Shown one piece after another: positions 36,008 to 44,754 of a stretch of 64,000 nt of DNA. Below the pieces are notes generated by a model that searched no databases, had not been told where the DNA came from, and saw only the letters and a list, made by a program, of their open reading frames with translations. Every line of letters starts with the position of its first letter. Positions within the stretch are counted from its first letter, which is position 1. The position numbers and the translations under genes are program-made. Source of the DNA: Paraglaciecola sp030730205 (GTDB taxonomy: Bacteria; Pseudomonadota; Gammaproteobacteria; Enterobacterales; Alteromonadaceae); assembly GCF_052119645.1 (NCBI RefSeq), contig NZ_JBGQOM010000001.1, positions 434,001 to 498,000 on the forward strand, written 5' to 3'.

Positions 36008-36991
36008 ATGAATCAAAAAAAAGTCGAGTTAGTTGATGTAGAAGCCCTAGATGATGTTGAGGCTTTAATTGAGTTTGACCCTAGCAAAGCAGAGAAAGAA
36101 GAGGACACAGAGTTAGAAGATATACTGCTAAAGCAAGAAGACATTGTTAAAAATCTAGATGCCACCCAACTCTATTTAGGAGAAATTGGGTTTTCCCCTC
36201 TACTTAGCGCCGAAGAAGAAGTTTATTTCTCCCGTAAAGCGCTCAAAGGCCATGAGCCATCACGTAAACGAATGATAGTCAGTAATTTACGTTTAGTCGT
36301 TAAAATTGCCCGTCGATACAATAACCGCGGTCTTGCCCTATTAGATTTAATTGAAGAAGGAAATCTCGGCTTAATTAGGGCTGTAGAAAAATTTGATCCT
36401 GAAAGAGGTTTTAGATTTTCAACGTATGCAACTTGGTGGATAAGACAAACTATTGAAAGAGCTATCATGAACCAAACGCGTACTATTCGTTTACCAATTC
36501 ATGTAGTCAAAGAGCTTAATGTTTATTTACGAGCAGCCAGAGAATTAGCGCAAAAATTAGATCATGAACCAAGCGCTGAAGAAATCGCTGCGTCCTTAGA
36601 TAAGCCTGTGGTTGATGTAGTAAAAATGCTGCGGTTAAACGAGCGTATAAGCTCAATAGACACCCCAATTGGTAGCGATGGTGATAAAGGCTTATTGGAT
36701 GTTATTGCCGATGAACGTGGCCACGGGCCAGAAGAAGAACTCCAAGAAACAGATATGTGCGCTAATATCGTTCACTGGCTTGAAGACTTAAACCCCAAAC
36801 AACGTGAAGTACTTGCAAGACGATTTGGCTTATTAGGATATGAACCATCAACACTTGAAGATGTTGGAGCTGAAATTGGTTTAACCCGAGAAAGAGTCAG
36901 ACAAATTCAAGTTGAAGCATTACGTAGACTGAGAGACATGTTAGGCCATAAAGGGCTTAACCTTGAATCTCTGTTTGATACTCTCAGCTAA
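36008..36991 (+). CDS. rpoS: RNA polymerase sigma factor RpoS
   Basis: Stationary-phase/general stress sigma factor. The 327 residues match the family (E. coli 330). Region 1.2 is DATQLYLGEIGFSPLLSAEEE, region 2 MIVSNLRLVVKIARRYNNRGLALLDLIEEGNLGLIRAVEKFDPERGFRFSTYATWWIRQTIERA, with the -10-recognition residues intact, and region 4 has LARRFGLLGYEPSTLEDVGAEIGLTRERVRQIQVEALRRL. A strong CAGGAGGCACCGTA ribosome binding site precedes the ATG. It follows nlpD, within which the main rpoS promoter lies in related bacteria. Confidence 0.97.
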   Translation: MNQKKVELVDVEALDDVEALIEFDPSKAEKEEDTELEDILLKQEDIVKNLDATQLYLGEIGFSPLLSAEEEVYFSRKALKGHEPSRKRMIVSNLRLVVKIARRYNNRGLALLDLIEEGNLGLIRAVEKFDPERGFRFSTYATWWIRQTIERAIMNQTRTIRLPIHVVKELNVYLRAARELAQKLDHEPSAEEIAASLDKPVVDVVKMLRLNERISSIDTPIGSDGDKGLLDVIADERGHGPEEELQETDMCANIVHWLEDLNPKQREVLARRFGLLGYEPSTLEDVGAEIGLTRERVRQIQVEALRRLRDMLGHKGLNLESLFDTLS

Positions 36992-37080
36992 GTTGATTGG
37001 TCAGCAGTGATTAAAAAAGCCTCTACAGAGTAATGCCGCTCAGTTAAGTAAAATACATTGACGATCGGCATAATGAGATA

Positions 37081-37116
37081 AAAATCCTATGAACACAGGT
37101 CATAGGATTTTTTTTG
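37081..37116 (+). terminator. rpoS transcription terminator
   Basis: AAAATCCTATGA (37081-37092) pairs with TCATAGGATTTT, followed by further T residues to 37115. It lies 90 bp after the rpoS stop. Confidence 0.85.
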
Positions 37117-38121
37117 CAACTTGCTCACGAGTTAACCACCACCCTCAACGCTTCTAATACCTTCCATACATTCGACAAGTATGCCGAAATACTCTCTCCA
37201 AAAGTAATCGAACAAGGATTTCAACATGCAGGAGTTGCGACGATTAAAAAGCGCCGTTAACCCTTAGTAACGGTCTTATGGTCAATCATTGGTATGAGCT
37301 TATTTCGTCGGTGCACTGTATGGGATATTTCAACCCAAATTAACATCATGTTGCTAGATAAAAAGCCGTTAAATGCGCTCTGTGCGATAGAACAAGGCAG
37401 ACAACGTGTAGGCTATAAAGCGGTGAAACAAGTATCCTTGGTGATGGCGAAACGACACTAACGAAGTGATAAGTTTGAAACATGGGCAGGACTCAACTTA
37501 CTGGCCTTTGATGGCCCCGTTTGACGGACAAACGATACACCATAAAATCATAAAACGTTGAAAGCACAGAGTAATGGAGCCAGTGACAATATATTTCCTA
37601 AAATTCGTATGGTCTGCCATATGAAAATCACCAGTCAGCAACTCATCAACAGTGCATTTCTGATTTTCGAACCAATGAAAAGGTATTGGCAGAGCAACTC
37701 GTTGAACGTATGTCAGATATCTCGTTGACGATATTTGACAAGGAAATTATTCATTAGGACGACTGCATCGTTGGCAGTAAACAGGTTATCAAAGGCATTG
37801 GGTGATACCCGCCCGAAAAGACCATCAGTGTGAGGTGATACAGAAACTAAGCCCGAATAACATACTTATTCGATTAACGCCGCAGTCACGAAAATCATTA
37901 AAGTGAAAACGTATCAAATTTTAATCTCAATGCTCGACCCAATGTATGTTCCAAGTGAAGACATGGCTGAATTGTATTTTTACCGCTGGAAAATTACACT
38001 CGGCTCGAGAGAAATGAAACAAACCCTGCTGAACAGTATGTATCCCCTGAGAAGTAAACGCCCAGATACGACAGAGCATGAATTAAGGGGAGGATTGCTT
38101 ACTTACAATCAGGCAATTTAA
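37117..38121 (+). pseudogene. Degenerate IS4-family transposase
   Basis: The N-terminus in one frame reads NTFHTFDKYAEILSPKVIEQG, then AGVATIKKRR and a TAA. After it comes WSIIGMSLFRR, AIEQGRQRVGYKAVKQV, another stop, and ETWAGLNLLAFDGPV around the first DDE aspartate. The C-terminal catalytic end survives as an open frame from 37903: MAELYFYRWKITLGSREMKQ, the IS4 YREMK region with the Tyr replaced by Ser. Several stops and frameshifts make it non-functional. I see no clear terminal inverted repeats, so the IS ends are eroded. It occupies the space between rpoS and tpx. Confidence 0.85.
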
Positions 38122-38189
38122 ACAGCCCCAGCAATGCGAAGTCAGGGCTTATTGAAGGTGGGGAAAACCATCGAAATACCCTTTCAACA

Positions 38190-38228
38190 AAAATAAAAAA
38201 TGCCAGTCAGCTTAACTGACTGGCATTT
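38190..38228 (-). terminator. tpx transcription terminator
   Basis: AAATGCCAGTCAG (38198-38210) pairs perfectly with CTGACTGGCATTT (38216-38228), loop 5. On the minus strand the stem is followed by a T-rich run (38191-38200), ending the tpx transcript. Confidence 0.85.
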
Positions 38229-38256
38229 CTCTAAAGAGGCTTTTGATCGGGTAAAA

Positions 38257-38751
38257 CTACAGTACTGCGATAGCCGCTTCGTAATTAGGCTCTTCAGTTG
38301 TTTCAGCAACTTGCTCAGTGAATATCACCTCGCCTGCCTCGTTAATCACCACTAAGCTTCGAGATAATAGACCCGTCAAAGGGCCCGTGGTAAAAGCAAC
38401 ACCATAATTGCCACCAAAATCACTTCTAAAACTTGAACCCGTTGTCACGTTTTCAATCCCTTCAGCTCCACAAAAGCGGGCCAATGCAAAGGGTAAATCA
38501 GCAGATACACATAGCACTTTTGTGTTCTCTAACTCTGATGCCTTTTTATTAAAGGTTCGTACCGAAGTCGCACAAACGGCAGTATCCACCGACGGAAAAA
38601 TATTAAGGATCAATTTAGAACCGGCATAATCAGCAAGGCTCACTTCCGAAAGATCGGTTTTTACTAATTTAAAATCAGGTGCTTTAGTACCAATAGCAGG
38701 CAAGGTACCCACTGTTTCAAATGTGTTACCTTTTAATGTTACTGTAGTCAT
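38257..38751 (-). CDS. tpx: Thiol peroxidase
   Basis: Atypical 2-Cys peroxiredoxin that reduces hydroperoxides using thioredoxin. The 164 residues match E. coli Tpx (168). The peroxidatic cysteine is C60 in NIFPSVDTAVCATSVRTFN and the resolving cysteine C94 in ALARFCGAEG. The start MTTVTLKGNTFETVG is the family start and has AGGAG upstream. A terminator follows at its 3' side. Confidence 0.97.
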   Translation of the reverse strand: MTTVTLKGNTFETVGTLPAIGTKAPDFKLVKTDLSEVSLADYAGSKLILNIFPSVDTAVCATSVRTFNKKASELENTKVLCVSADLPFALARFCGAEGIENVTTGSSFRSDFGGNYGVAFTTGPLTGLLSRSLVVINEAGEVIFTEQVAETTEEPNYEAAIAVL

Positions 38752-38976
38752 TTAGATCTCCTTTATATCGATGTAGAAGCACTATCCAAATTATGACAGC
38801 GCCCGAATTCAAAAAACCAGATAAAAAAGCTATCTGTGAATTATGCCTAAGTATGTTGTGTGGGCATTTGAATGTAAATCAAGGAGGGCAGTTAAAAGCC
38901 ACGTAACTTAATTTTCCAATGTAACTTTTCTTTAATATTTGCAGGCGCTCATTAGCCTACGTATTTGAAGAGTAAT

Positions 38977-39474
38977 TTAAGCCAATTTATCTAAGGTAAT
39001 AAATCGACAATCATGAGGATTTTTTTCATCTGCTGGTAACACCTCATCCGAGGCCTTTTGCCATGACGCTGACGTTAGATAGTCAGGAAAGAAAGTATCC
39101 CCCTCTACCGCTAAGTCGATTTCAGTAAGATATAGTCTGCTGCACAAAGGTAAAAACGTATTATAAATGCTACCTCCACCGATGATCATGACTTCTTTAG
39201 CCCCATTAGCCGCCGTTAAAGCGGCTTTTGTGCTGGTAACTGTTGTGGCATCGTGTAGACGTAAGTTTTCGTCACGAGTAATAACAATATTTAGGCGTCC
39301 TGGCAGTGCTTTACCAATAGAGTCATAAGTAAGACGCCCCATAATGACTGGCTTGCCCAATGTAATGGCTTTAAAGTGCTTAAGATCGGCAGGAAGATGC
39401 CAAGGCATCTTGTTATTTGCCCCGATAACCCGTTCTTTAGCCATCGCTACAATCATGGAAATTATCATCGTCAA
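38977..39474 (-). CDS. folA: Dihydrofolate reductase
   Basis: NADPH-dependent reduction of dihydrofolate. The 165 residues match the chromosomal type I enzyme. Motifs: MIVAMAKERVIGANNKMPWHLPADLKHFKAITLGKPVIMGR (substrate Asp in the PADL block), PGRLNIVITR and VMIIGGGSIY. Either of the first two Met codons could be the start. It lies 11 bp after obgE on the same strand and is likely cotranscribed with it. Confidence 0.95.
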   Translation of the reverse strand: MTMIISMIVAMAKERVIGANNKMPWHLPADLKHFKAITLGKPVIMGRLTYDSIGKALPGRLNIVITRDENLRLHDATTVTSTKAALTAANGAKEVMIIGGGSIYNTFLPLCSRLYLTEIDLAVEGDTFFPDYLTSASWQKASDEVLPADEKNPHDCRFITLDKLA

Positions 39475-39485
39475 CGCTCTACACT

Positions 39486-40664
39486 TTATTTTTTGTAAAT
39501 AACTTCAACGTCATAATCGTCTTCGTCAAAGTCATCATCGTCATCGAGGTCGTCCTGTAAGTCATCAAAATCAGTGTAAGGCTTGTTCATCGCTTCTTGA
39601 TGGTATGTGTCCCACTTAAAGCCAACATCTTCAGTTAAATCTTCTACTTCTTCAGCAGGTAAAGCACTGATGAAGTCCATGACTTTATGACACAGCTCTA
39701 AGGTGCCATCTTTTTGAATTCCTGATATTTGATGATATTCGCCATCCCACTCTAACGCACTAAGTATATTGTGAATGAGCTCTTCAACTTCTTCTTCGAG
39801 TAACAAATCGATTTTGTTAAACACTAACCAGCGTGGTTTAGCTGCCAATTTAGGATTATAATTTTCTAACTCTGCAACTATGGCTTTAGCATTGTGGATT
39901 GGATCTGAGCCATCTGCAGGCAACAAATCGATCATATGCAACAAGACCCTACAGCGCTCTAAATGCTTTAAAAACTGAATACCAAGACCAGCACCATCTG
40001 CAGCACCTTCAATCAAACCAGGAATATCAGCAATAACAAAGCTGCGCATAGAATCCAATCTAACCACACCTAAGTTGGGTACCAAGGTAGTAAATGGATA
40101 GTCAGCAACCTTTGGTTTAGCTGCTGAAACACTGCGAATAAAGGTTGATTTACCTGCGTTTGGCATTCCCAGTAATCCAACATCAGCTAACAACATCAGT
40201 TCTAATTTTAGCTGTCTAATTTCGCCCGGCGTACCATTCGATTTTTGTCTCGGCGCACGGTTGGTACTGGTTTTAAAACGAGCATTGCCCAAACCATGGT
40301 AACCACCTTGCGCTACTTTCATACGTTGTAGGTTTTGTGTCAAATCACCCAAAACTTCGCCAGTTTCTAAATCACTAGCCCGAGTACCAACAGGCACCCT
40401 TAATTCAAGATCAGCACCACCGCGACCTGTACAATTTGCACTTGCGCCATTTTTACCGCGCTCAGCGCGATGGAAGCGTTCAAAACGGTAATCGATTAAG
40501 GTATTTAAGTTTTCGTCTGCAACTAAATAGACACTGCCACCGTCGCCACCGTCTCCACCGTCAGGACCACCATCAGGCACATATTTTTCACGACGGAATC
40601 CGACAACACCGTTACCACCGTCACCGGCTTCTACACGAATAATCGCTTCATCTACAAATTTCAT
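39486..40664 (-). CDS. obgE: Obg/CgtA ribosome-assembly GTPase
   Basis: Essential GTPase acting in 50S ribosome maturation and stress response. The 392-residue protein has the glycine-rich Obg domain (1-160, start MKFVDEAIIRVEAGDGGNG). The GTPase domain has G1 GMPNAGKST, G3 DIPGLIEGA and G4 NKID. The C-terminal tail is strongly acidic (DDLDDDDDFDEDDYD), typical of gammaproteobacterial Obg. It follows rplU-rpmA as in E. coli, with a terminator between rpmA and obgE. Confidence 0.97.
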   Translation of the reverse strand: MKFVDEAIIRVEAGDGGNGVVGFRREKYVPDGGPDGGDGGDGGSVYLVADENLNTLIDYRFERFHRAERGKNGASANCTGRGGADLELRVPVGTRASDLETGEVLGDLTQNLQRMKVAQGGYHGLGNARFKTSTNRAPRQKSNGTPGEIRQLKLELMLLADVGLLGMPNAGKSTFIRSVSAAKPKVADYPFTTLVPNLGVVRLDSMRSFVIADIPGLIEGAADGAGLGIQFLKHLERCRVLLHMIDLLPADGSDPIHNAKAIVAELENYNPKLAAKPRWLVFNKIDLLLEEEVEELIHNILSALEWDGEYHQISGIQKDGTLELCHKVMDFISALPAEEVEDLTEDVGFKWDTYHQEAMNKPYTDFDDLQDDLDDDDDFDEDDYDVEVIYKK

Positions 40665-40730
40665 TACTTACTCAATACTCAATTAATTACCGAAGGTGAA
40701 ACCAGTATAGATAATTTATCTGATTCCAAC

Positions 40731-40753
40731 AAAAAGCCCCGCTACAGCGGGGC
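40731..40753 (-). terminator. Terminator after rpmA
   Basis: GCCCCGC (40736-40742) pairs with GCGGGGC (40747-40753), loop TACA. On the minus strand it is followed by TTTTT (40731-40735). It lies 27 bp beyond rpmA and separates it from obgE. Confidence 0.88.
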
Positions 40754-40779
40754 CTTTCAAAACGTGTAGCAAACGTTAC

Positions 40780-41037
40780 TTATTCAGCAACAATACTTAC
40801 GAATTTGCGGTTGTTAGGACCTTTAACTTCGAATTGTACCTTGCCGTTAGACAAAGCAAATAAAGTGTGGTCTTTACCAATACCCATGTTAGTACCAGCG
40901 TGGAATTTAGTACCACGTTGACGAACAATGATATTACCCGCTAAAACTGACTCACCACCGAAACGCTTAACACCAAGACGTTTACTTTCCGAGTCACGGC
41001 CGTTGTTTGTACTACCACCAGCTTTTTTATGTGCCAT
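40780..41037 (-). CDS. rpmA: 50S ribosomal protein L27
   Basis: The 85 residues equal the E. coli length, starting MAHKKAGGSTNNGRDSESKRLG and containing GGESVLAGNIIVRQRGTKFH. The flexible N-terminus reaches the peptidyl transferase centre. It lies 15 bp after rplU. Confidence 0.98.
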   Translation of the reverse strand: MAHKKAGGSTNNGRDSESKRLGVKRFGGESVLAGNIIVRQRGTKFHAGTNMGIGKDHTLFALSNGKVQFEVKGPNNRKFVSIVAE

Positions 41038-41052
41038 CTCTGCGAACTCCTA

Positions 41053-41364
41053 TTAAGCGCTAATGCCAGTGATTTTCACTTCTGTGAACCACTGACGGTG
41101 CCCCATTTGTTTACGTGAATGTTTACGACGACGGAACTTAACGATATTAACTTTATCGCCACGACCATGAGTTACAACTTCAGCTGTAACCTTGCCACCA
41201 TTAACAAAAGGCATACCAATTTTAACATCGTCACCATTGCTCACCATCAAAATATCACCGAATTCTACTGACTCACCAGGAGCCACTTCGATTTTTTCAA
41301 GGCGAACGGTTTGGCCTTCAGCCACACGGTGTTGTTTACCACCACTTTGGAAAACCGCGTACAT
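41053..41364 (-). CDS. rplU: 50S ribosomal protein L21
   Basis: From the ATG at 41364 the protein has 103 residues, the E. coli length, starting MYAVFQSGGKQHRVAEGQ. GGAG lies 6 bases upstream. An upstream in-frame Met would add 8 non-conserved residues. The end carries KFRRRKHSRKQMGHRQWFTEVKI. It is the first gene of the rplU-rpmA operon. Confidence 0.98.
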   Translation of the reverse strand: MYAVFQSGGKQHRVAEGQTVRLEKIEVAPGESVEFGDILMVSNGDDVKIGMPFVNGGKVTAEVVTHGRGDKVNIVKFRRRKHSRKQMGHRQWFTEVKITGISA

Positions 41365-41606
41365 ATTTAACTCCGCTCTGCGTTTCATAACGCTATATTC
41401 AAAAACAGGGCGCGAATTGTACGTGATGGGGTATTTTCAAGCAAGCCCCTATTGCAATTTATTTGGTTAAATTTACGTCATTTTTTCTGAATCGCAAACT
41501 TATTGATTTTTAGGGTGAAACTGGTGCTGGATACTCAGGCTAATTTCTGTAAAATCCGTCGCTTATTCTACTAGCAATTGCACAAAGTGAGCACTCTATT
41601 TTGAGT

Positions 41607-42578
41607 ATGGAATTAGAAGAAATCCACCAACTAGCCCAGTCAGACATGTTGGCGGTTAATGCATTAATTCAACAGCAAGTTAATTCAGATGTTTCCTTAA
41701 TAAATCAATTAGGGTTTTACATTGTTAACAGCGGCGGAAAAAGACTGCGCCCCTTGTTAACAGTATTAGCCGCGCGCGCTGTAAACATTCAAAGTGATCA
41801 ACATCATACATTGGCGGCAATTATCGAATTTATTCATACTGCTACCTTGTTACATGATGACGTTGTTGATGAGTCGACCATGAGACGTGGCCGAGAAACA
41901 GCCAACGCCGTCTTTGGTAACCAGGCAAGCGTATTAGTAGGTGACTTTTTATATACCCGCTCATTTCAAATGATGGTCAGTCTAAAGCGTATGCGTGTGA
42001 TGGAAATTCTATCCGATGCAACCAATGTTATCGCTGAAGGGGAAGTATTACAGCTAATGAACTGTAATGAGCCTGACACTAGCGAAGCACAATATATGCA
42101 AGTCATTTACAGCAAAACCGCACGCTTATTTGAAGCAGCAACCTTATTGGCCGCGGTACTCACTGATCAAAATGAAGAAATTGAAACTGCTATGCAAGAC
42201 TACGGCAAATATCTAGGTACTGCATTTCAACTAGTGGACGACATATTAGATTACGCCGCAGACAGCGAAGATATGGGCAAAAACGTGGGGGATGATTTGG
42301 CCGAGGGTAAACCCACACTCCCATTACTTTATGCCATGTGGCATGGCGATAAAGGCCAAAGCGCCATGATTAGAGAAGCCATTGAAACGGGTAACGGCAT
42401 GGATAAATTTGAGTTAATCATGCAGGCCATGCAGGACACTGGTGCTCTGGAATACACGAAAAAACAAGCAATAAATGCTGCCGATAAAGCCGTTGCGGCC
42501 TTAGCACCCTTGCCAGAATCAAATTACAAACAGGCCTTAATTGGTCTAGCTCATATTTCGGTTGAAAGAGCTGCCTAA
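41607..42578 (+). CDS. ispB: Octaprenyl diphosphate synthase
   Basis: Trans-prenyl transferase that builds the quinone side chain. From the ATG at 41607 the protein has 323 residues, exactly the E. coli IspB length, starting MELEEIHQLAQSDM; a TTG two codons upstream is less likely. The first Asp-rich motif is LLHDDVVDESTMRRG and the second VDDILDYAAD, with KTARLFEAA between. It is divergent from rplU. Confidence 0.97.
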   Translation: MELEEIHQLAQSDMLAVNALIQQQVNSDVSLINQLGFYIVNSGGKRLRPLLTVLAARAVNIQSDQHHTLAAIIEFIHTATLLHDDVVDESTMRRGRETANAVFGNQASVLVGDFLYTRSFQMMVSLKRMRVMEILSDATNVIAEGEVLQLMNCNEPDTSEAQYMQVIYSKTARLFEAATLLAAVLTDQNEEIETAMQDYGKYLGTAFQLVDDILDYAADSEDMGKNVGDDLAEGKPTLPLLYAMWHGDKGQSAMIREAIETGNGMDKFELIMQAMQDTGALEYTKKQAINAADKAVAALAPLPESNYKQALIGLAHISVERAA

Positions 42579-42584
42579 CAAACA

Positions 42585-42643
42585 AAATAAGGGCTACCTT
42601 GCAGATTAAGTCGTGTCGCTAGGTAGCTCTATTGCCCTTATTT
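42585..42643. terminator. Shared terminator between ispB and the DUF4097 gene
   Basis: AAATAAGGGC (42585-42594) pairs with GCCCTTATTT (42634-42643), with TACCT/AGGTA pairing inside. The A-rich and T-rich flanks allow it to act in either direction between these convergent genes; its right arm overlaps the end of the minus-strand gene. Confidence 0.6.
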
Positions 42644-43591
42644 CTTATTTAATTCTACTCGTCCACTGACTGTTGAAATATTCACACTTGCCTTGCCTTG
42701 ATTAAGGCTAAATTCCAACCAACGACTGGGGCCGTATTTATCTTTTTGTACCTTATCTGATGATAAATTATTGCTGATCCCTCCTCCGGCATGCGCCTGA
42801 ATATCAAAACGCGCTGAGACTATCGGTTGAAACGCTAATTCTACAGAGCCACCTACAGTAGAAACATTGACTTCGCCACTATCCATCAGAGTCATAGCTG
42901 ACTCTATGGCACCATTGACTGACTCAATATTCAGTTGTCGTATCTTACCTAAGCTGAGATCTACGTTGCCATTAACGGTTTCTACCCGAATATCTTCACT
43001 GTCTGAGGTAACGTCAATATTGCCATTTACTGTGCCATATTTATCTTCAGAACCAGAGTCACTGCCGGATTTAATATTACCATTTACGGTTTCAATGCTG
43101 ACATTACCTTTTAATTTACGCGCATCGATATTGCCATTAACTGACTCCAGCTTGACTCTACTACTTAAATTTTTAACATCGATTCGTCCATTTACCGTTT
43201 CAATGCTAGAGCCGCCCGCTATATCCGTAACCTTAACATCCGCATTTACTGAGCTGTAATCGAGTGTGCTGCCGACGGGTAACCAAATTTTCAGGTCATC
43301 GCCTTCGTCAGAGCTCCATTTTCCCCAGCCACTGCTGTTTTTTACTTTTACCTTAATGAAAACGTCGTTACCCTTACGTTCGAAAATAAACTTGTCGGTT
43401 CGGTCACCTAGCGTGCCTATCACCTTCACTTCATCTTTATCCCAGCTCTGTATAGTCGCTTCTCCATTAACATGCTCTATCTTCACATAAGACCGGGCGT
43501 CAACGTCCATACTTTGTTCCACTTTTTCGCTAGCCTGCCCTGCAAAGCTGAGGCTCAGCAATGCTGCCCCTATATAAAATACTTTCATCAT
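42638..43591 (-). CDS. DUF4097 secreted beta-repeat protein
   Basis: A 317-residue protein with a signal peptide (residues 1-20, ending GQAS). It has a repetitive beta-helix-like part in which units of the type VETVNGNI / IESVNGAI recur about every 18-22 residues between 125 and 235. This is the DUF4097 pattern. Family members are often co-encoded with ECF sigma and anti-sigma proteins, as here: it is the third gene after the sigma factor and the TM protein. A structural or stress-signal envelope role is likely; no enzymatic residues are seen. Confidence 0.83.
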   Translation of the reverse strand: MMKVFYIGAALLSLSFAGQASEKVEQSMDVDARSYVKIEHVNGEATIQSWDKDEVKVIGTLGDRTDKFIFERKGNDVFIKVKVKNSSGWGKWSSDEGDDLKIWLPVGSTLDYSSVNADVKVTDIAGGSSIETVNGRIDVKNLSSRVKLESVNGNIDARKLKGNVSIETVNGNIKSGSDSGSEDKYGTVNGNIDVTSDSEDIRVETVNGNVDLSLGKIRQLNIESVNGAIESAMTLMDSGEVNVSTVGGSVELAFQPIVSARFDIQAHAGGGISNNLSSDKVQKDKYGPSRWLEFSLNQGKASVNISTVSGRVELNKK

Positions 43592-43609
43592 CCTAACCTC
43601 TAAATACCG

Positions 43610-44104
43610 TTAAATTTGGGTCCACTTCGGTGAGTGAACTCGTTCGATCAAATTGATTTGTTGTTGATATACATTTTGCAATAGCTTCAGCAGCGCCATG
43701 TTATTAGGTTCATTTTTTAATGCTGCTTTAATAGCAAGCTCGGCCTTATCTAATACTTTGAGTTGCTCTTGCCAGTTTTGTGTCAAAGCAGGTTGACCCT
43801 TAACTTGCACCAACAATGCTTGCTTTTGAAGCTGGTGCTGTTCGCTAAGATTTGCCACTAATACACTGTCGTTCAACGGCCTATTGAATTGTTCGAATGT
43901 ACTCCAAGCAATGAAGCTCAGTACGAGCACGGATGCAGCTATCAGCGATACCTTATTAAAACGATTTGCAGGTTCTTTTATAACGGCTTGATCGACCAGC
44001 GCTAATTCGATACCTGGCCACAGATCCCTTTCTGGCAGCGATTCTTTTGCGACACACCTCAGCTTTTCAGCCAGCTTAAGCTCAAAATCTAGATTACTCT
44101 TCAC
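43610..44104 (-). CDS. Single-pass membrane protein, putative anti-sigma factor
   Basis: A 164-residue protein with a cytoplasmic start of about 55 residues, one membrane helix (about 50-66, VSLIAASVLVLSFIAW) and a helical periplasmic part rich in Gln and Lys. Its first codons overlap the ECF sigma gene by 11 bases. The layout is that of an anti-sigma factor, but no zinc-binding HxxxCxxC motif is present, so the assignment rests on context. Confidence 0.65.
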   Translation of the reverse strand: MKSNLDFELKLAEKLRCVAKESLPERDLWPGIELALVDQAVIKEPANRFNKVSLIAASVLVLSFIAWSTFEQFNRPLNDSVLVANLSEQHQLQKQALLVQVKGQPALTQNWQEQLKVLDKAELAIKAALKNEPNNMALLKLLQNVYQQQINLIERVHSPKWTQI

Positions 44105-44660
44105 TCATCCAGCCCTCTAGTAAATGTTTTGCGCGATGAAACTGTGCCTTACTCGACCCCACGGCCATCTTGGTCATTTGCGCAATTTCTTCATGTCGAT
44201 ACCCCTCAATAGCATGTAATACAAAGACAATTCTAGCCCTTTGAGGTAAGCGCAAAATATACCTTTCAATGTCTACCGAGCTACTACATCCTTCATCTAC
44301 TTGGCTGTTTTCGATTGCACTTTCGAAGTTCAACATGCGACTAAACCACCCTCGCTGTTTTCGCAAATACGAGATGGTAATATTGCTGGTTACAGTATGC
44401 AGCCATGTTGAAAATCGACTCTCTCCCTGATAATTGCCTATTTTACGCCACAGTTGTATAAACACTTCTTGGGCAGCGTCTTCTGCTAACATCTTGTCAG
44501 CGGTTAAGCGATAACACAGACCATACACTTGACCAATATATTGCTTATACAACTGATGGTAGGCCAGTTTATCGCCCGCCTTCACCGCAGTAATTAAGTC
44601 CAATTCGTCCTTGGCGGCAAACTTATGCTGAGCGGAGACAACATTTCCTTGTGACGTCAA
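44094..44660 (-). CDS. ECF RNA polymerase sigma factor
   Basis: Extracytoplasmic-function sigma factor. Region 2 reads LYKQYIGQVYGLCYRLTADKMLAEDAAQEVFIQLWRKI and GESRFSTWLHTVTSNITISYLRK; region 4 reads LPQRARIVFVLHAIEGYRHEEIAQMTKMAVGSSKAQFHRAKHLL. The start is uncertain. The open frame extends to 44783, into the divergent MOSC gene, and has no ATG near region 2; TTG codons at 44660 (188 residues) and 44603 (169 residues, AAGGA upstream) give normal lengths. It heads an operon with the putative anti-sigma and DUF4097 genes. Confidence 0.85.
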   Translation of the reverse strand: MTSQGNVVSAQHKFAAKDELDLITAVKAGDKLAYHQLYKQYIGQVYGLCYRLTADKMLAEDAAQEVFIQLWRKIGNYQGESRFSTWLHTVTSNITISYLRKQRGWFSRMLNFESAIENSQVDEGCSSSVDIERYILRLPQRARIVFVLHAIEGYRHEEIAQMTKMAVGSSKAQFHRAKHLLEGWMSEE

Positions 44661-44754
44661 TTGTTCATCTTCATTATGTGGGTTGTTAAGTAAGTCGCAG
44701 AGTAAACCTAAAAGGTTTAAAAACAGAAAAAATAAATATCTATCGAGCAATTTA

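Noticed and set aside
37903..38121. Independent 72-residue gene
   Set aside because: It is the surviving C-terminal end of the degenerate IS4 transposase.
42867..43259. Plus-strand open frame opposite the DUF4097 gene
   Set aside because: It mirrors the repeat units of the real gene and has no start signals.
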